The notes beneath the pieces are model-generated. The model saw nothing but the letters and a program-made list of their open reading frames with translations, had not been told where the DNA came from and searched no databases. Shown here piece after piece: positions 10,687-19,536 of a stretch of 64,000 bases of DNA. Positions within the stretch are counted from its first letter, which is position 1; each line of letters opens with the position of its first letter. The stretch comes from Acetobacter oryzoeni (GTDB lineage Bacteria; Pseudomonadota; Alphaproteobacteria; Acetobacterales; Acetobacteraceae), in assembly GCF_004014775.2 (NCBI RefSeq), contig NZ_CP042808.1:2591001-2655000 (forward strand), in the 5' to 3' direction. The translations under genes and the position numbers were made by a program.

Positions 10687-12231
10687 TCAGGCGTTGGCCT
10701 CACCTTCCTTGATATCGGAAGGCTGCTGATTTTCATCCTCAAACCAATGAGCACGTGCTGCCATGATAATTTCATTGGCGGCATCTTCCTCAATGGCATC
10801 GGTGCCCAAGATCTCAACCAGCTCATCGCCAGCCAGATCTGCAAGGTCGTCTAAGGTTTTTACACCTTTTTCACCCAATGTCACAAGCATCTGGTTTGTA
10901 AACACGCCCATATCGGCAATCTCGTCCACAACACCAAGCTCTTTCCGCCGATCATCAAGCTTTTGTTCCTGCTGAACCAGATAAGATTCAGCGCGCTGAA
11001 CCAGCTCCTGAACCACCGACTCGTCAAAACCTTCAATGCCAATCAGTTCATCAGGATCAGCAAAAGCCAGTTCTTCGATGGAGTGGAAACCTTCTGTGAC
11101 GAGCAGACCTGCAATCACATCATCCACATCCAGAGCTTCAACAAACAGCGCTGTCCGACGACGGAACTCTTCCTGGCGGCGCTCGGATTCTTCCGCTTCT
11201 GTCAGGATATCAATATCCCAACGAGTCAGCTGGCTGGCCAGACGGACGTTCTGCCCACGGCGGCCAATAGCCAGAGAAAGCTGCTCATCCGGCACAACCA
11301 CTTCTACGCGTCCGGCTTCTTCATCCATCACCACTTTGCTGACTTCAGCCGGAGCCAGTGCATTCACCACAAAAGTAGCGGCCTGCGGGCTCCACGGGAT
11401 GATATCGATCTTTTCGCCCTGCAACTCGGCCACAACGGCCTGCACACGGGAACCGCGCATACCAACGCAAGCCCCAACAGGGTCAATAGACGCATCACGA
11501 GAAATCACAGCCATTTTGGCACGAGAACCCGGGTCACGCGCAACGGCCTTAATTTCAATAATGCCATCATAAATTTCAGGCACTTCCTGCGCAAACAGCT
11601 TGGCCAAAAAGGCCGGATGCGTGCGAGACAGGAAAATCTGCGGACCACGTGGTTCATCACGCACATCATAAATGTAAGCGCGCACGCGGTCTGAGTTACG
11701 GAACGTTTCACGCGGGATCAGCTCATCACGCCGAAGCAGCGCTTCTGCCGAACCAATTTCAACCAGCAGGTTACCGTATTCGGTCCGCTTAACGGTACCG
11801 TTTACGATTTCGCCAACGCGATCCTTGAATTCATTATACTGGCGCTTGCGTTCATATTCACGCACGCGCTGCACAATCACCTGTTTGGCGGTTTGCGCAG
11901 CAATACGGCCAAAATCGATCGGAGGCAGTGGATCGATCAGATATTCGCCTGCCTGAATTTCAGGGCGAAACTTGCGGGCAATGGAGAGCGCAATCTGCGT
12001 ATCTTCATTTTCCACTTCGTCCACCACTTCCGTCCAGCGGGACAGACGCACATCACCTGTCTTGCGGTCGATGGTGGCACGAATGTCCTTTTCGTGCCCA
12101 TATTTGGCGCGTCCGGCTTTCTGGATCGCCTGTTCCATGGCTTCCAGCACTTCTTCACGCTCGATACCTTTCTCGCGCGAGACAGCGTCTGCAACCAGCA
12201 AAAGTTCAGGACGGGAAACAGAGGTATCCAT
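10687..12231 (-). CDS. nusA: Transcription termination/antitermination factor NusA
   Basis: RNA polymerase-associated factor that modulates pausing, termination and antitermination. The 514-residue protein has the N-terminal polymerase-binding domain, an S1 domain (GEIVNGTVKRTEYGNLLVEIG), two KH domains (DPVGACVGMRGSRVQAV and LAIGRRGQNVRLASQL), and C-terminal helix-hairpin-helix repeats. The tail is acidic, typical of alphaproteobacteria. It is the second gene of the operon, 30 bases behind rimP. Confidence 0.98.
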   Translation of the reverse strand: MDTSVSRPELLLVADAVSREKGIEREEVLEAMEQAIQKAGRAKYGHEKDIRATIDRKTGDVRLSRWTEVVDEVENEDTQIALSIARKFRPEIQAGEYLIDPLPPIDFGRIAAQTAKQVIVQRVREYERKRQYNEFKDRVGEIVNGTVKRTEYGNLLVEIGSAEALLRRDELIPRETFRNSDRVRAYIYDVRDEPRGPQIFLSRTHPAFLAKLFAQEVPEIYDGIIEIKAVARDPGSRAKMAVISRDASIDPVGACVGMRGSRVQAVVAELQGEKIDIIPWSPQAATFVVNALAPAEVSKVVMDEEAGRVEVVVPDEQLSLAIGRRGQNVRLASQLTRWDIDILTEAEESERRQEEFRRRTALFVEALDVDDVIAGLLVTEGFHSIEELAFADPDELIGIEGFDESVVQELVQRAESYLVQQEQKLDDRRKELGVVDEIADMGVFTNQMLVTLGEKGVKTLDDLADLAGDELVEILGTDAIEEDAANEIIMAARAHWFEDENQQPSDIKEGEANA

Positions 12232-12261
12232 ACTCTCAGCTCTCCAAAACAGGCAGCTTTA

Positions 12262-12867
12262 TCAATGCACCTTGGGCCCGGAAGAATCGTCGTCATTCTT
12301 CTGGGCGGGATCAGTGCCGGGCGCAGATTGCACCATACGGGCACTAGCTTCAATCAGAGCATCTGTCAGCACCAACCGTGCACGCCGGAGTTCTTCCAGC
12401 GGCAAGGCAACTTCCGTGCCATCATCCAGACGCATCCGCGCAACAGTTCCATCAGACCCCAGAACCGTACCGGAAAAGCGGCGGCGCCCATTTACCGGCA
12501 GCAGCACTTCTGCCTTGGCCTGGTGCCCGGCAAAGCGGTTCCAGTCCTTCGCACGGGTAAGGGGCCGATCTATCCCGGCAGAGGAAACTTCCAGCGTCCA
12601 CGCCCCGGGAATGGGGTCTTCAACATCCAGCACGGCACCTACCGCGTGGCTGATCCGTTCACAATCTTCCACATTGATCAGGGAACCGTCCTTGCGGTCT
12701 GCCATGATTTGCACAGTCGGACGCTCACGCCCCAGCACAGCAACACGCACAATCTCATAACCCATATCCTCAACGGCAGGGGCTATCAGCGCAGCAACGC
12801 GGGCTTCTAGGCCAGAGTGAGTAGAAAGGTCTGTATCCAATGCAAAAAAGGCGGCCGTCAAGGCCAC
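12262..12867 (-). CDS. rimP: Ribosome maturation factor RimP
   Basis: Cytoplasmic 30S assembly factor. The 201-residue protein shows the family blocks [30 protein letters not shown], the [22 protein letters not shown] segment, and a C-terminal Sm-like domain, with a short acidic extension. It leads the operon rimP-nusA-ylxR-infB-rbfA, the standard order. The GTG at 12867 is the longest possible start but has no well-spaced ribosome-binding site; a TTG ten codons in is an alternative. Confidence 0.93.
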   Translation of the reverse strand: MALTAAFFALDTDLSTHSGLEARVAALIAPAVEDMGYEIVRVAVLGRERPTVQIMADRKDGSLINVEDCERISHAVGAVLDVEDPIPGAWTLEVSSAGIDRPLTRAKDWNRFAGHQAKAEVLLPVNGRRRFSGTVLGSDGTVARMRLDDGTEVALPLEELRRARLVLTDALIEASARMVQSAPGTDPAQKNDDDSSGPKVH

Positions 12868-13101
12868 CCCCCGAAACGTAAAACAAATTGAGAAGGATGG
12901 TTCTTTATGTAAGGGATGCAGAGTGAAACCGCAAGGGCAGAATAAAGTTACTGCCCGTTATGCAAATCTTTACCATTTATAAAAAACAATTTTACGGGCT
13001 GGATGCAAATTGCGCATTGCAGGGTGCGCCGGACATGCTTTTATTACCTCTATTGCGACATTTTTACCATCCTACACACCACTAAGGGCTGACCTTTCAA
13101 T

Positions 13102-13698
13102 ATGCACAAAGAGCCAGAACCCGCATGGAAGCCACAGCCGCAACCTCAGGCAGCAGATAAACCCTCTGGCGTGCGCATGGCTCTGATAGGGCTAGCTACA
13201 TGCGTTATCATGGCTGGAGCTGGTGTGCATTTTATGGGTGGAGGACATGGAAATACCTCTACCCCCGCAGCAGAAAACAATACGCAAGACCACGATAACA
13301 GCGCCAACCGGATGGGGATTCCCCTTACGCTCATTGCCTCGCAAAAAGCGGCTCAAACCTTGGCAAAATCGAATTACACGGATCAGGAGCAGGCAGATAT
13401 TCTGGCCGGCATAAAACGGCGGGACATTCGCTTGGTGGCTATGCCTGTTTACGACGCCACAGGCGCTGGGGGCACCATTACCCTTATTTGCGGAGCATGG
13501 CACCAAACTGTGCATTTGTCCCCTACCCCGCAAACCGTCATTCTACCCATTACGATCAGCGGTAATGTTGATATCATACCAGCATCAGATCCTGGGCCTG
13601 CTGGCATTGGTAGCGGCGCTATTACGGTATTTGGCCCACAAACACTGCCGATTATGTATAAAGGGGATACTTTGCCACTAACGGTGATTGCGCAATGA
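13102..13698 (+). CDS. Unrecognised single-span membrane protein, first gene of the AAA+ trio
   Basis: 198 residues, no family recognised. The N-terminus is a short Pro/Gln-rich probably cytoplasmic tail (residues 1-25), followed by one membrane segment (about 26-46, MALIGLATCVIMAGAGVHFM). The rest is a probably periplasmic region with a Thr/Asn/Asp-rich linker (about 50-75) and a predicted beta-rich C-terminal part ending in TLPLTVIAQ. The stop overlaps the start of the AAA+ ATPase gene by 4 bases, so the two are translationally coupled and probably work together. A 230-base gap to the divergent rimP gives room for a promoter. Confidence 0.7.
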   Translation: MHKEPEPAWKPQPQPQAADKPSGVRMALIGLATCVIMAGAGVHFMGGGHGNTSTPAAENNTQDHDNSANRMGIPLTLIASQKAAQTLAKSNYTDQEQADILAGIKRRDIRLVAMPVYDATGAGGTITLICGAWHQTVHLSPTPQTVILPITISGNVDIIPASDPGPAGIGSGAITVFGPQTLPIMYKGDTLPLTVIAQ

Positions 13699-14978
13699 AG
13701 GGACTGTTACCCGCCCTAAACCGGCTGATGCCGTTGATGATGGTCATCTTTCTGGTGCTCGCCAGCATACAGATTGCCCTCAGCCTGCATCTTTCCCTGC
13801 ATTCCATTACGCATGTTTTGCAGTGGTGCGCTCCCGCGTGGCCAATTTTGGCCGCAAGTGGCATTATACTTACGGTAGCAGGGCTGCTGTTTGAAACACG
13901 CGCCGAAAAGCTAGCGCGCAAAGGGCTTTTACGCCGACGGGGATTCATCATGGACGTTCTTGCCAGACTGACCAACCGCGCCGCACTGGAAGAAATGATG
14001 GCGCGCGAGCAGCGTGAAACCACCATTGATGCGGAAGAACTGGCAGCCAACCTGCGGGCCCGCGTTATTGGGCAGGATCAGGTATGTGAGGATGTGGCTG
14101 TGCAGTTGCGCCGCCGCCTCGCCTTGCAGGTGCGCGGTAAACCAGTAGGCATTTTTCTGCTGGCAGGCCCCCCGGGCACAGGCAAAACCTATCTGGCCAA
14201 GCAGCTTGCCCGCCAGCTTGAACGCCCCTTGCTGCATTTTGACATGACACAGATGAGCAGCCCCCATGCCGCAACCCAGTTGTTTGGCTCCCCCAAAGGT
14301 TATGTAGGTTCAGACACTTACGGGAAGCTGACGGGCGGCCTGAAGGAAAAACCGGATGCTGTGGTGCTGCTGGACGAAATTGAAAAGGCGCACCCAGATG
14401 TGTTCAAAAAATTCCTGACAGCCTGGAATGACGGACACATTACCGAAGCCTCTACCGGGCAGCAGATTTCTACCGTACGCGCCATTTTTGTGCTGACATC
14501 GAACATTGCCACGGATGCGCTCACAGAAATTGCAGACCGCCTGCATGATGACCCGGACCGTATGCGTGCCGAATCGGTAGAAGCCCTGCGTCAGGCCGGG
14601 TTTGCCCCGGAAGTTCTAAACCGGTTGGACCGAATTTTCGTCTTCCGTCCGCTACAGGGTCTGGATATTGCCCGCGTGGCCGCGCTGGAAATTGAAACCA
14701 TGATTGAAAGCTACGGCCTGAAGGTAGAAACCGGCGGGATTGATGCTACCTTGCTGATGGATGTCATGCGCCGCCAGAGCCGCATGGGAGATGCAGCTTC
14801 TGCCCGCGATCTGGTGCGCTCCATTGAAGATATGATCAGCGAATCCCTGATTGTAGCCCGCCAGCAGGGCGCCAATATGGTGCGGCTGGTAAAGGAAGAT
14901 GATGGCGCTGTGGTTGCAAAAGTGGCGGATAACCGCACGGATGAAGGCGATAGCATCCATGCGCGCCTGATCCCATAA
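13695..14978 (+). CDS. Membrane-tethered AAA+ ATPase resembling the second (D2) ring of ClpA/ClpB
   Basis: 427 residues. Two N-terminal membrane segments (about residues 12-34 and 47-67) anchor a cytoplasmic AAA+ module. The module starts with VIGQDQV (124-130) and has Walker A GPPGTGKT (158-165), a Clp-type pore loop GYVG (202-205), Walker B VVLLDE (223-228), sensor 1 LTSN (267-270) and an arginine-finger segment EVLNRLD (306-312), followed by a Clp D2-like small domain. All key residues for ATP hydrolysis and polypeptide threading are present. It lacks the Clp N-domain, D1 ring and ClpB middle domain. No FtsH-type zinc protease motif is visible. A membrane-bound unfoldase or remodeller is the likely role; the substrate is unknown. 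It overlaps the preceding gene. Confidence 0.8.
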   Translation: MKGLLPALNRLMPLMMVIFLVLASIQIALSLHLSLHSITHVLQWCAPAWPILAASGIILTVAGLLFETRAEKLARKGLLRRRGFIMDVLARLTNRAALEEMMAREQRETTIDAEELAANLRARVIGQDQVCEDVAVQLRRRLALQVRGKPVGIFLLAGPPGTGKTYLAKQLARQLERPLLHFDMTQMSSPHAATQLFGSPKGYVGSDTYGKLTGGLKEKPDAVVLLDEIEKAHPDVFKKFLTAWNDGHITEASTGQQISTVRAIFVLTSNIATDALTEIADRLHDDPDRMRAESVEALRQAGFAPEVLNRLDRIFVFRPLQGLDIARVAALEIETMIESYGLKVETGGIDATLLMDVMRRQSRMGDAASARDLVRSIEDMISESLIVARQQGANMVRLVKEDDGAVVAKVADNRTDEGDSIHARLIP

Positions 14979-15020
14979 GCGGTCCCTTACTGTTTATTCT
15001 TCCGGCACAAGGCTTTCTGC

Positions 15021-15989
15021 ATGTCTGCTTTTACCCGATTGTGGCAACGCGCTCCTGTATGGCGTGTTGCGCTGTTTACCGCTGGCGCATGCAGTGTGTT
15101 TTCCGTGATGTTTCCAGCCCCTTGGCTAACATCACGCCTGCCAGCCTATGCAAAGCTTACCTCTAAAATCAGCCATATGCTGCCGAGCGGTGCATCATCT
15201 GCCGATTCGTCAGAAGATGCGTTGCGGCCGGATGAAGACCGGCGCACCGTTTCCGCACCCCCTATGGATGCACAATTTGAAGGCACGTTATCCTTTGCGG
15301 GCCGCCAGCTCCCTTTACCCGCGGGCAAATGGCACCCGCTCCTGAATTATCAGGATGATGTTGCTCATGGAGAGATTCTGACATCCCTTTACGTGCGTTC
15401 TGAACAAGGCATTGTCACAGGCCTATTGGTTGCGCAGGCCACCACACAATCCTTACCCATTACGGATACGCAGTTGGTGCAGGATGAATGCCACAGCAAC
15501 TTTAACTTTATGTCCGAAGCCTTGCCGCAGGATGGCACGCATACAGAATGCTGGATGACATCCCCCATCCGTGTGGTGAACAACGTTTTTCTAACATCCA
15601 ATCCCGCATTACAGGCTTTGTTGGGAAGCCCGATGTTTATTCCCCCGGCTGTGCAACGCCTGACGGGTATGGGCTTTGATCTGCCCCCCGTTCTGGTGGA
15701 TGCAGGGTGGAACCGGATTGAAAAAAGCAAATCCGGCCCCGGTGTGGATTTCATGAGTGTTCACATGCTGACAAGCCCGGCAGAAGCTGGCAGCAAAACC
15801 GTACCGGGTGCGCCAGAAAACTGGTCCCGCGCAGGTATGTCCGATTCCACTGCTGTGTCAGACTTTGTCCGCCGCACCAACGCATGGCTACGCGGATGGA
15901 GCCCTTATCTGCGCCAAGGGTTTGACAGCAAGCTTCCTGACACTGCGCTGCCCACAACTGTATCGGCAGATCCTGCGTTTCACGGTTAA
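15021..15989 (+). CDS. Unrecognised membrane-anchored periplasmic protein, third gene of the AAA+ trio
   Basis: 322 residues, family not recognised. One membrane segment or signal anchor near the N-terminus (about residues 14-34) is followed by a Ser/Asp-rich linker and a large probably periplasmic domain. Two cysteines (in QDECHSN and THTECWMT, roughly 20 residues apart) could form a disulfide. It starts 43 bases behind the membrane AAA+ gene in the same direction with no terminator between, so it probably belongs to the same unit. It ends 40 bases before the stop of the convergent LysR gene. Confidence 0.7.
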   Translation: MSAFTRLWQRAPVWRVALFTAGACSVFSVMFPAPWLTSRLPAYAKLTSKISHMLPSGASSADSSEDALRPDEDRRTVSAPPMDAQFEGTLSFAGRQLPLPAGKWHPLLNYQDDVAHGEILTSLYVRSEQGIVTGLLVAQATTQSLPITDTQLVQDECHSNFNFMSEALPQDGTHTECWMTSPIRVVNNVFLTSNPALQALLGSPMFIPPAVQRLTGMGFDLPPVLVDAGWNRIEKSKSGPGVDFMSVHMLTSPAEAGSKTVPGAPENWSRAGMSDSTAVSDFVRRTNAWLRGWSPYLRQGFDSKLPDTALPTTVSADPAFHG

Positions 15990-16028
15990 GCAACCGTTAG
16001 AACGCTTTCTGTAAGGTATAGAAAACCG

Positions 16029-16943
16029 TTAAACAGCTTGGTGAAGTTTGCCTTCACGCAGAAGATCTGCAGAAACTTCGATCAGAAAGTCCAGAACCGT
16101 CCGCGTTCGCAAGGGGAGCGTGCGCGGGCCAGTATGCACAGCGTAAAACGGCAAAGATGGAATCTGCCAATCTGCAAACAAACGGGTGAGCCGACCGCTA
16201 GCAACAGCCTCACGCACCTGAAACTCTGGTAGCAGCCCTATGCCCAACCCAGATTCTACAGCATACAGCACCGCTTCACTGCTATTGGCACGGAAAACAG
16301 CAGAAGGCGCAATAACGCTTTCTTCGCCATCCCGCTCAAAGTTCCAGTCCAGCCTGCTGGAGCCGTAATTATAGACGACTCCCGGATATTCCGGCAGATC
16401 ACGTGGGTGCGTAGGCGTGCCGCAACGGTTCAGGCAAGATGGCGCGGCCACCAACCATTTGCGCACGACACCCAATTTGCGGGCGATAAGAGACCCCTCG
16501 GCAATCTCTCCTACACGAACGGCCAGATCCAGCCCTTCTTCTACCAGATCACCAAACGCATCGCGCATAACCACTTCAATAGCCAGATCAGGGTGCCGTT
16601 CCAGCAGTTCCCCTATCCGCCGTGTCAGACACAGGCCGAAAGCTGTGGTGACCCCTAAGCGAACCAAACCAGAAACAGAAGCCCGGCGGCGGCCCAGCAC
16701 TGTTTCTGCTGTTTCCAGAATTTCCAGCACTTCATAGGCATGTGGAAGCAGGCTTCTGCCATCTTCCGTCATGGTGAGGCTGCGTGTGGTGCGCGCAAAC
16801 AGCGTTGTGCCGTAATGCGCCTCTAACAACGCAATATGGCGGGAAATTGTAGGCTGACTAACACCTGTCTCACGCGAGACGGCAGAAAACGAGCCTGTAG
16901 CCGCAACGCGAACAAAGCTGTGAAGCGCGGAAAGAAGATCCAT
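16029..16943 (-). CDS. LysR-family transcriptional regulator
   Basis: 304 residues from the preferred ATG. The N-terminal winged helix-turn-helix is standard (FVRVAATGSFSAVSRETGVSQPTISRHIALLEAHYG), followed by a periplasmic-binding-protein-like effector domain (VRLGVTTAFG ... LDLAVRVGEI ... SGLGIGLLPEFQVREAV) of the CrgA/YhjC-like group. The frame extends 20 codons upstream to 17003, but the ATG at 16943 begins directly at the HTH (MDLLSALHSF), as in the family. No divergent target gene is adjacent, so the regulated gene is unknown. Confidence 0.88.
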   Translation of the reverse strand: MDLLSALHSFVRVAATGSFSAVSRETGVSQPTISRHIALLEAHYGTTLFARTTRSLTMTEDGRSLLPHAYEVLEILETAETVLGRRRASVSGLVRLGVTTAFGLCLTRRIGELLERHPDLAIEVVMRDAFGDLVEEGLDLAVRVGEIAEGSLIARKLGVVRKWLVAAPSCLNRCGTPTHPRDLPEYPGVVYNYGSSRLDWNFERDGEESVIAPSAVFRANSSEAVLYAVESGLGIGLLPEFQVREAVASGRLTRLFADWQIPSLPFYAVHTGPRTLPLRTRTVLDFLIEVSADLLREGKLHQAV

Positions 16944-17154
16944 TGAAGTCCAGCACTGTCCCTGCGAACACGCGCACATTACATTACAACCCCTTACCAG
17001 CAAGAAGTGTATCTAATGTTGCGCGTATTCCTGATTTATCGACAATTTTGGAACAAGCTGGCTGGTCGCACAACATCCGTCAGGCTCTGTTCCGCCATGT
17101 GACAGATGCACTTGCATTTGTCTCGCAAGACGGAACAGATATCCCAAACAGGTT

Positions 17155-18714
17155 TTACCGGCGCCGCATATGCGGCTGTGCCAGCTTTTTTTCTGCCATA
17201 CGTGCCAAACGCACAAAAGGCAGGCCCAGCAGCAGATAAGCCGCACCAACCATCAGCCCTGTTCCAAAATAATCGAAATAGGAAGAGGACAGACGGATGT
17301 AAGTCTGGGTCAATTCTGTCAGCGTAATCACGCTGACCAGTGACGAATCTTTCAACAACGAGATAAAATCGTTTGTCATGACAGGCATAACCAGACGGAA
17401 AGCCTGTGGCACCACAACATAACGCAGTGCCTGAGCGTGCGTCATGTTCAGGGCCAATGCGGCTTCCATCTGCCCATGCGCAACAGATTGCAGGCCGGCC
17501 CGATAGTTTTCGGCCTCATATGCCGCGTAGTTCATACCCAAGCTGACAACACCGGCCAGGAAGGGCGTAAGACTGATACCAAATTCAGGCAGACCGTAGA
17601 AAATAAACAGAACCTGAATCAGCAATGGGGTGCCACGCACTACTTCCACATATGTGGTCGCCACCCACCGCAAAGGTGTAGGGCCATACAGACGCAGAAG
17701 CGCCAGAGCCAAACCTGCACCAACAGCCAGCACCATTGCGCATAGTGAAACCAGCAACGTCAGCCATGCAGCTTTTGCCAATTGCGGCAGAAAACCCATA
17801 TAGCGTTCCAGCTTAACGCGCCAGCCGCCCTTGCCTTCCAGCTCCGCCACATATGCGTTCCACGCCGCTGGTGTAACGTTTAAGGTGGTGTGATCATTGG
17901 TCAGCTGCGCCATTTCTGGCGTCCATAGGTCCCACCGCAGCAAAACGCGATGGAGTGTGCCATCATGCTGCATGGTTGCCAGTGCGGCATTTACTTTTGT
18001 GCGCAGAGCAACATTCTGCCCTTTAGCAAAAGCAATACCATATTCCACACGGCCAATGGGTTCACCCACCACCTGTAGGGCCGGGTTGGTATCACCGTAA
18101 TATTTGGCAATGGGGCCATCAATCAGAATGGCATCCGTGCGCCCGTTTGCCAGATCCATAAACGCATCGGTTTCTTCATCATACGTCCGAAGCTGAACCT
18201 TGGCGTTCTCGGTAAGAATACGTTCAGCCTGCGTATCTTTAATGGTGCCAATGGCATGGCCGTTCAGGTCCGCAAGGGTTTTCAGTTGCGGGCCATTACG
18301 CCGCACCACAATACGTTCTGATGTGATGTAGTACGGGTCTGAAAAATCAATGCCTTCAGCATGCTCATCTGTCATCTCGATGCCACAGATGACCATCTCA
18401 TAAAGACCACGCTGCAAGCCAGGAATAAGGCCATCCCAGTCATTCTGCACGAACTGAAGCGGCGCACCCATGTGCTTGCCCAATTCCTGCATCAGGTCAT
18501 ATTCAAACCCGGTCAGCTTGTCCTGATCTTTCAGATCATGAAACGTATAGGGCACATCCGATGAAGCATCCGCAGCCCAGCGGATCGGCTTTTCTTCCTG
18601 TGCGTGTGCCACATGCGCGCCAGCACCCAACCAGCTTACGGCCAGCAGCATACAGACACAGCGCAGAAACAAACCCCAAAAGCGGGGCGGGCAATACTGT
18701 GCATTCTGTTTCAC
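17155..18714 (-). CDS. Amino-acid ABC importer: substrate-binding protein fused to permease
   Basis: 519 residues in two parts. After a signal peptide (LLAVSWLGAGAHVAHA) comes a family-3 solute-binding domain (about residues 40-275, with FTGFEYDLMQELGK-like and GTIKDTQAE segments), then a HisM/GlnP-type permease domain (about 300-510) with the EAA-like loop around AALALNMTHAQALRYVVVPQAFR. The binding domain would sit in the periplasm tethered to the membrane part. Polar amino acids are the likely substrate class; the specific one cannot be told. The start overlaps the stop of the ATPase gene by 4 bases. Confidence 0.92.
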   Translation of the reverse strand: MKQNAQYCPPRFWGLFLRCVCMLLAVSWLGAGAHVAHAQEEKPIRWAADASSDVPYTFHDLKDQDKLTGFEYDLMQELGKHMGAPLQFVQNDWDGLIPGLQRGLYEMVICGIEMTDEHAEGIDFSDPYYITSERIVVRRNGPQLKTLADLNGHAIGTIKDTQAERILTENAKVQLRTYDEETDAFMDLANGRTDAILIDGPIAKYYGDTNPALQVVGEPIGRVEYGIAFAKGQNVALRTKVNAALATMQHDGTLHRVLLRWDLWTPEMAQLTNDHTTLNVTPAAWNAYVAELEGKGGWRVKLERYMGFLPQLAKAAWLTLLVSLCAMVLAVGAGLALALLRLYGPTPLRWVATTYVEVVRGTPLLIQVLFIFYGLPEFGISLTPFLAGVVSLGMNYAAYEAENYRAGLQSVAHGQMEAALALNMTHAQALRYVVVPQAFRLVMPVMTNDFISLLKDSSLVSVITLTELTQTYIRLSSSYFDYFGTGLMVGAAYLLLGLPFVRLARMAEKKLAQPHMRRR

Positions 18715-19472
18715 AGAAGTGTCCTCAAAAAGCGGCGTGTCTGTTCATGAGCCGGGTTCACACACAGAACCTCCGGCGGGCCGGATTCAACAATATGGCC
18801 GCCATCCATGTAGACAATGGTATCCGATGCCACTTGGGCAAAACGCATATCGTGGGTGACGATAATCTGCGTCATCCCTTCATCATCAAGGGTGCGCATG
18901 ACCCCCAGCACTTCTTCCGCAACTATCGGGTCAAGCGCTGACGTGGGTTCGTCATACAGCATAATTTCTGGCCGCATGGCCAAAGCACGTGCAATGGCGG
19001 CACGCTGTTGCTGCCCACCAGAAAGCGAAACAGGGTAACGCTGCGCAACACGGGCCAACCCTACTTTTTCCAGCAGGGCCATGGCCTCGGCACGTTCAAC
19101 TTCTCCGCCCTCACCCTTCACCACGCGGGGGGCCAGCAGAACGTTGTCCAGAACTGTAAGGTGGGGAAAAAGGTTAAAGCTCTGGAACACCATGCCCACG
19201 TGAGTGCGCAAGCGATGTGCCATATGCTCATCAGCGCGACGCCAGACGGCATCTTTGCGCTCTATGGTCACCCCCATGGCGGTGATCTTGCCGCTATCGG
19301 GAATTTCCAGAAAATTCAAACACCGTAAAAAAGTGGATTTTCCGCAACCGGATGGGCCGATAATAGAAACCAGCTCACCCTTTCGCACCTGCATGGATAC
19401 ACCACACAGGACATCCCCCTCGCCGAAACTTTTGTGCAGATGTTCCGCACTCAAAACGACTGGGTCTTCCAC
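18711..19472 (-). CDS. Polar amino-acid ABC importer, ATP-binding subunit (GlnQ/HisP type)
   Basis: 253-residue ATPase with Walker A GPSGCGKST (39-47), signature LSGGQQQRAAIARAL (about 148), Walker B IMLYDEPTSALD (about 170) and the H-loop IIVTHDM. It powers the adjacent binding protein-permease fusion and precedes it in the operon. Start is a GTG at 19472. A perfect hairpin lies between it and aconitase, so the transporter pair has its own transcript or relies on read-through. Confidence 0.93.
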   Translation of the reverse strand: MEDPVVLSAEHLHKSFGEGDVLCGVSMQVRKGELVSIIGPSGCGKSTFLRCLNFLEIPDSGKITAMGVTIERKDAVWRRADEHMAHRLRTHVGMVFQSFNLFPHLTVLDNVLLAPRVVKGEGGEVERAEAMALLEKVGLARVAQRYPVSLSGGQQQRAAIARALAMRPEIMLYDEPTSALDPIVAEEVLGVMRTLDDEGMTQIIVTHDMRFAQVASDTIVYMDGGHIVESGPPEVLCVNPAHEQTRRFLRTLL

Positions 19473-19479
19473 AGAAAAC

Positions 19480-19505
19480 GCCGACCCGGTGCGTACCGGG
19501 TCGGC
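19480..19505 (-). terminator. Perfect hairpin, probable terminator behind aconitase
   Basis: GCCGACCCGGT and ACCGGGTCGGC form an 11-bp perfect stem around GCGT. On the minus strand it lies about 30 bases after the acnA stop and is followed by GTTTTC, a weak T-tract. It also immediately precedes the transporter ATPase gene, so it may attenuate rather than block transcription. Confidence 0.65.
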
Positions 19506-19536
19506 ATCTTGACGTTCACCTTGAACGAATTGGTTC

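Noticed and set aside
13695..14978. Membrane AAA+ protein considered as an FtsH protease or a type VI ClpV
   Set aside because: The HEXXH zinc site of FtsH is absent, and it has only one AAA+ ring without ClpV N-domain; no type VI secretion genes are near.
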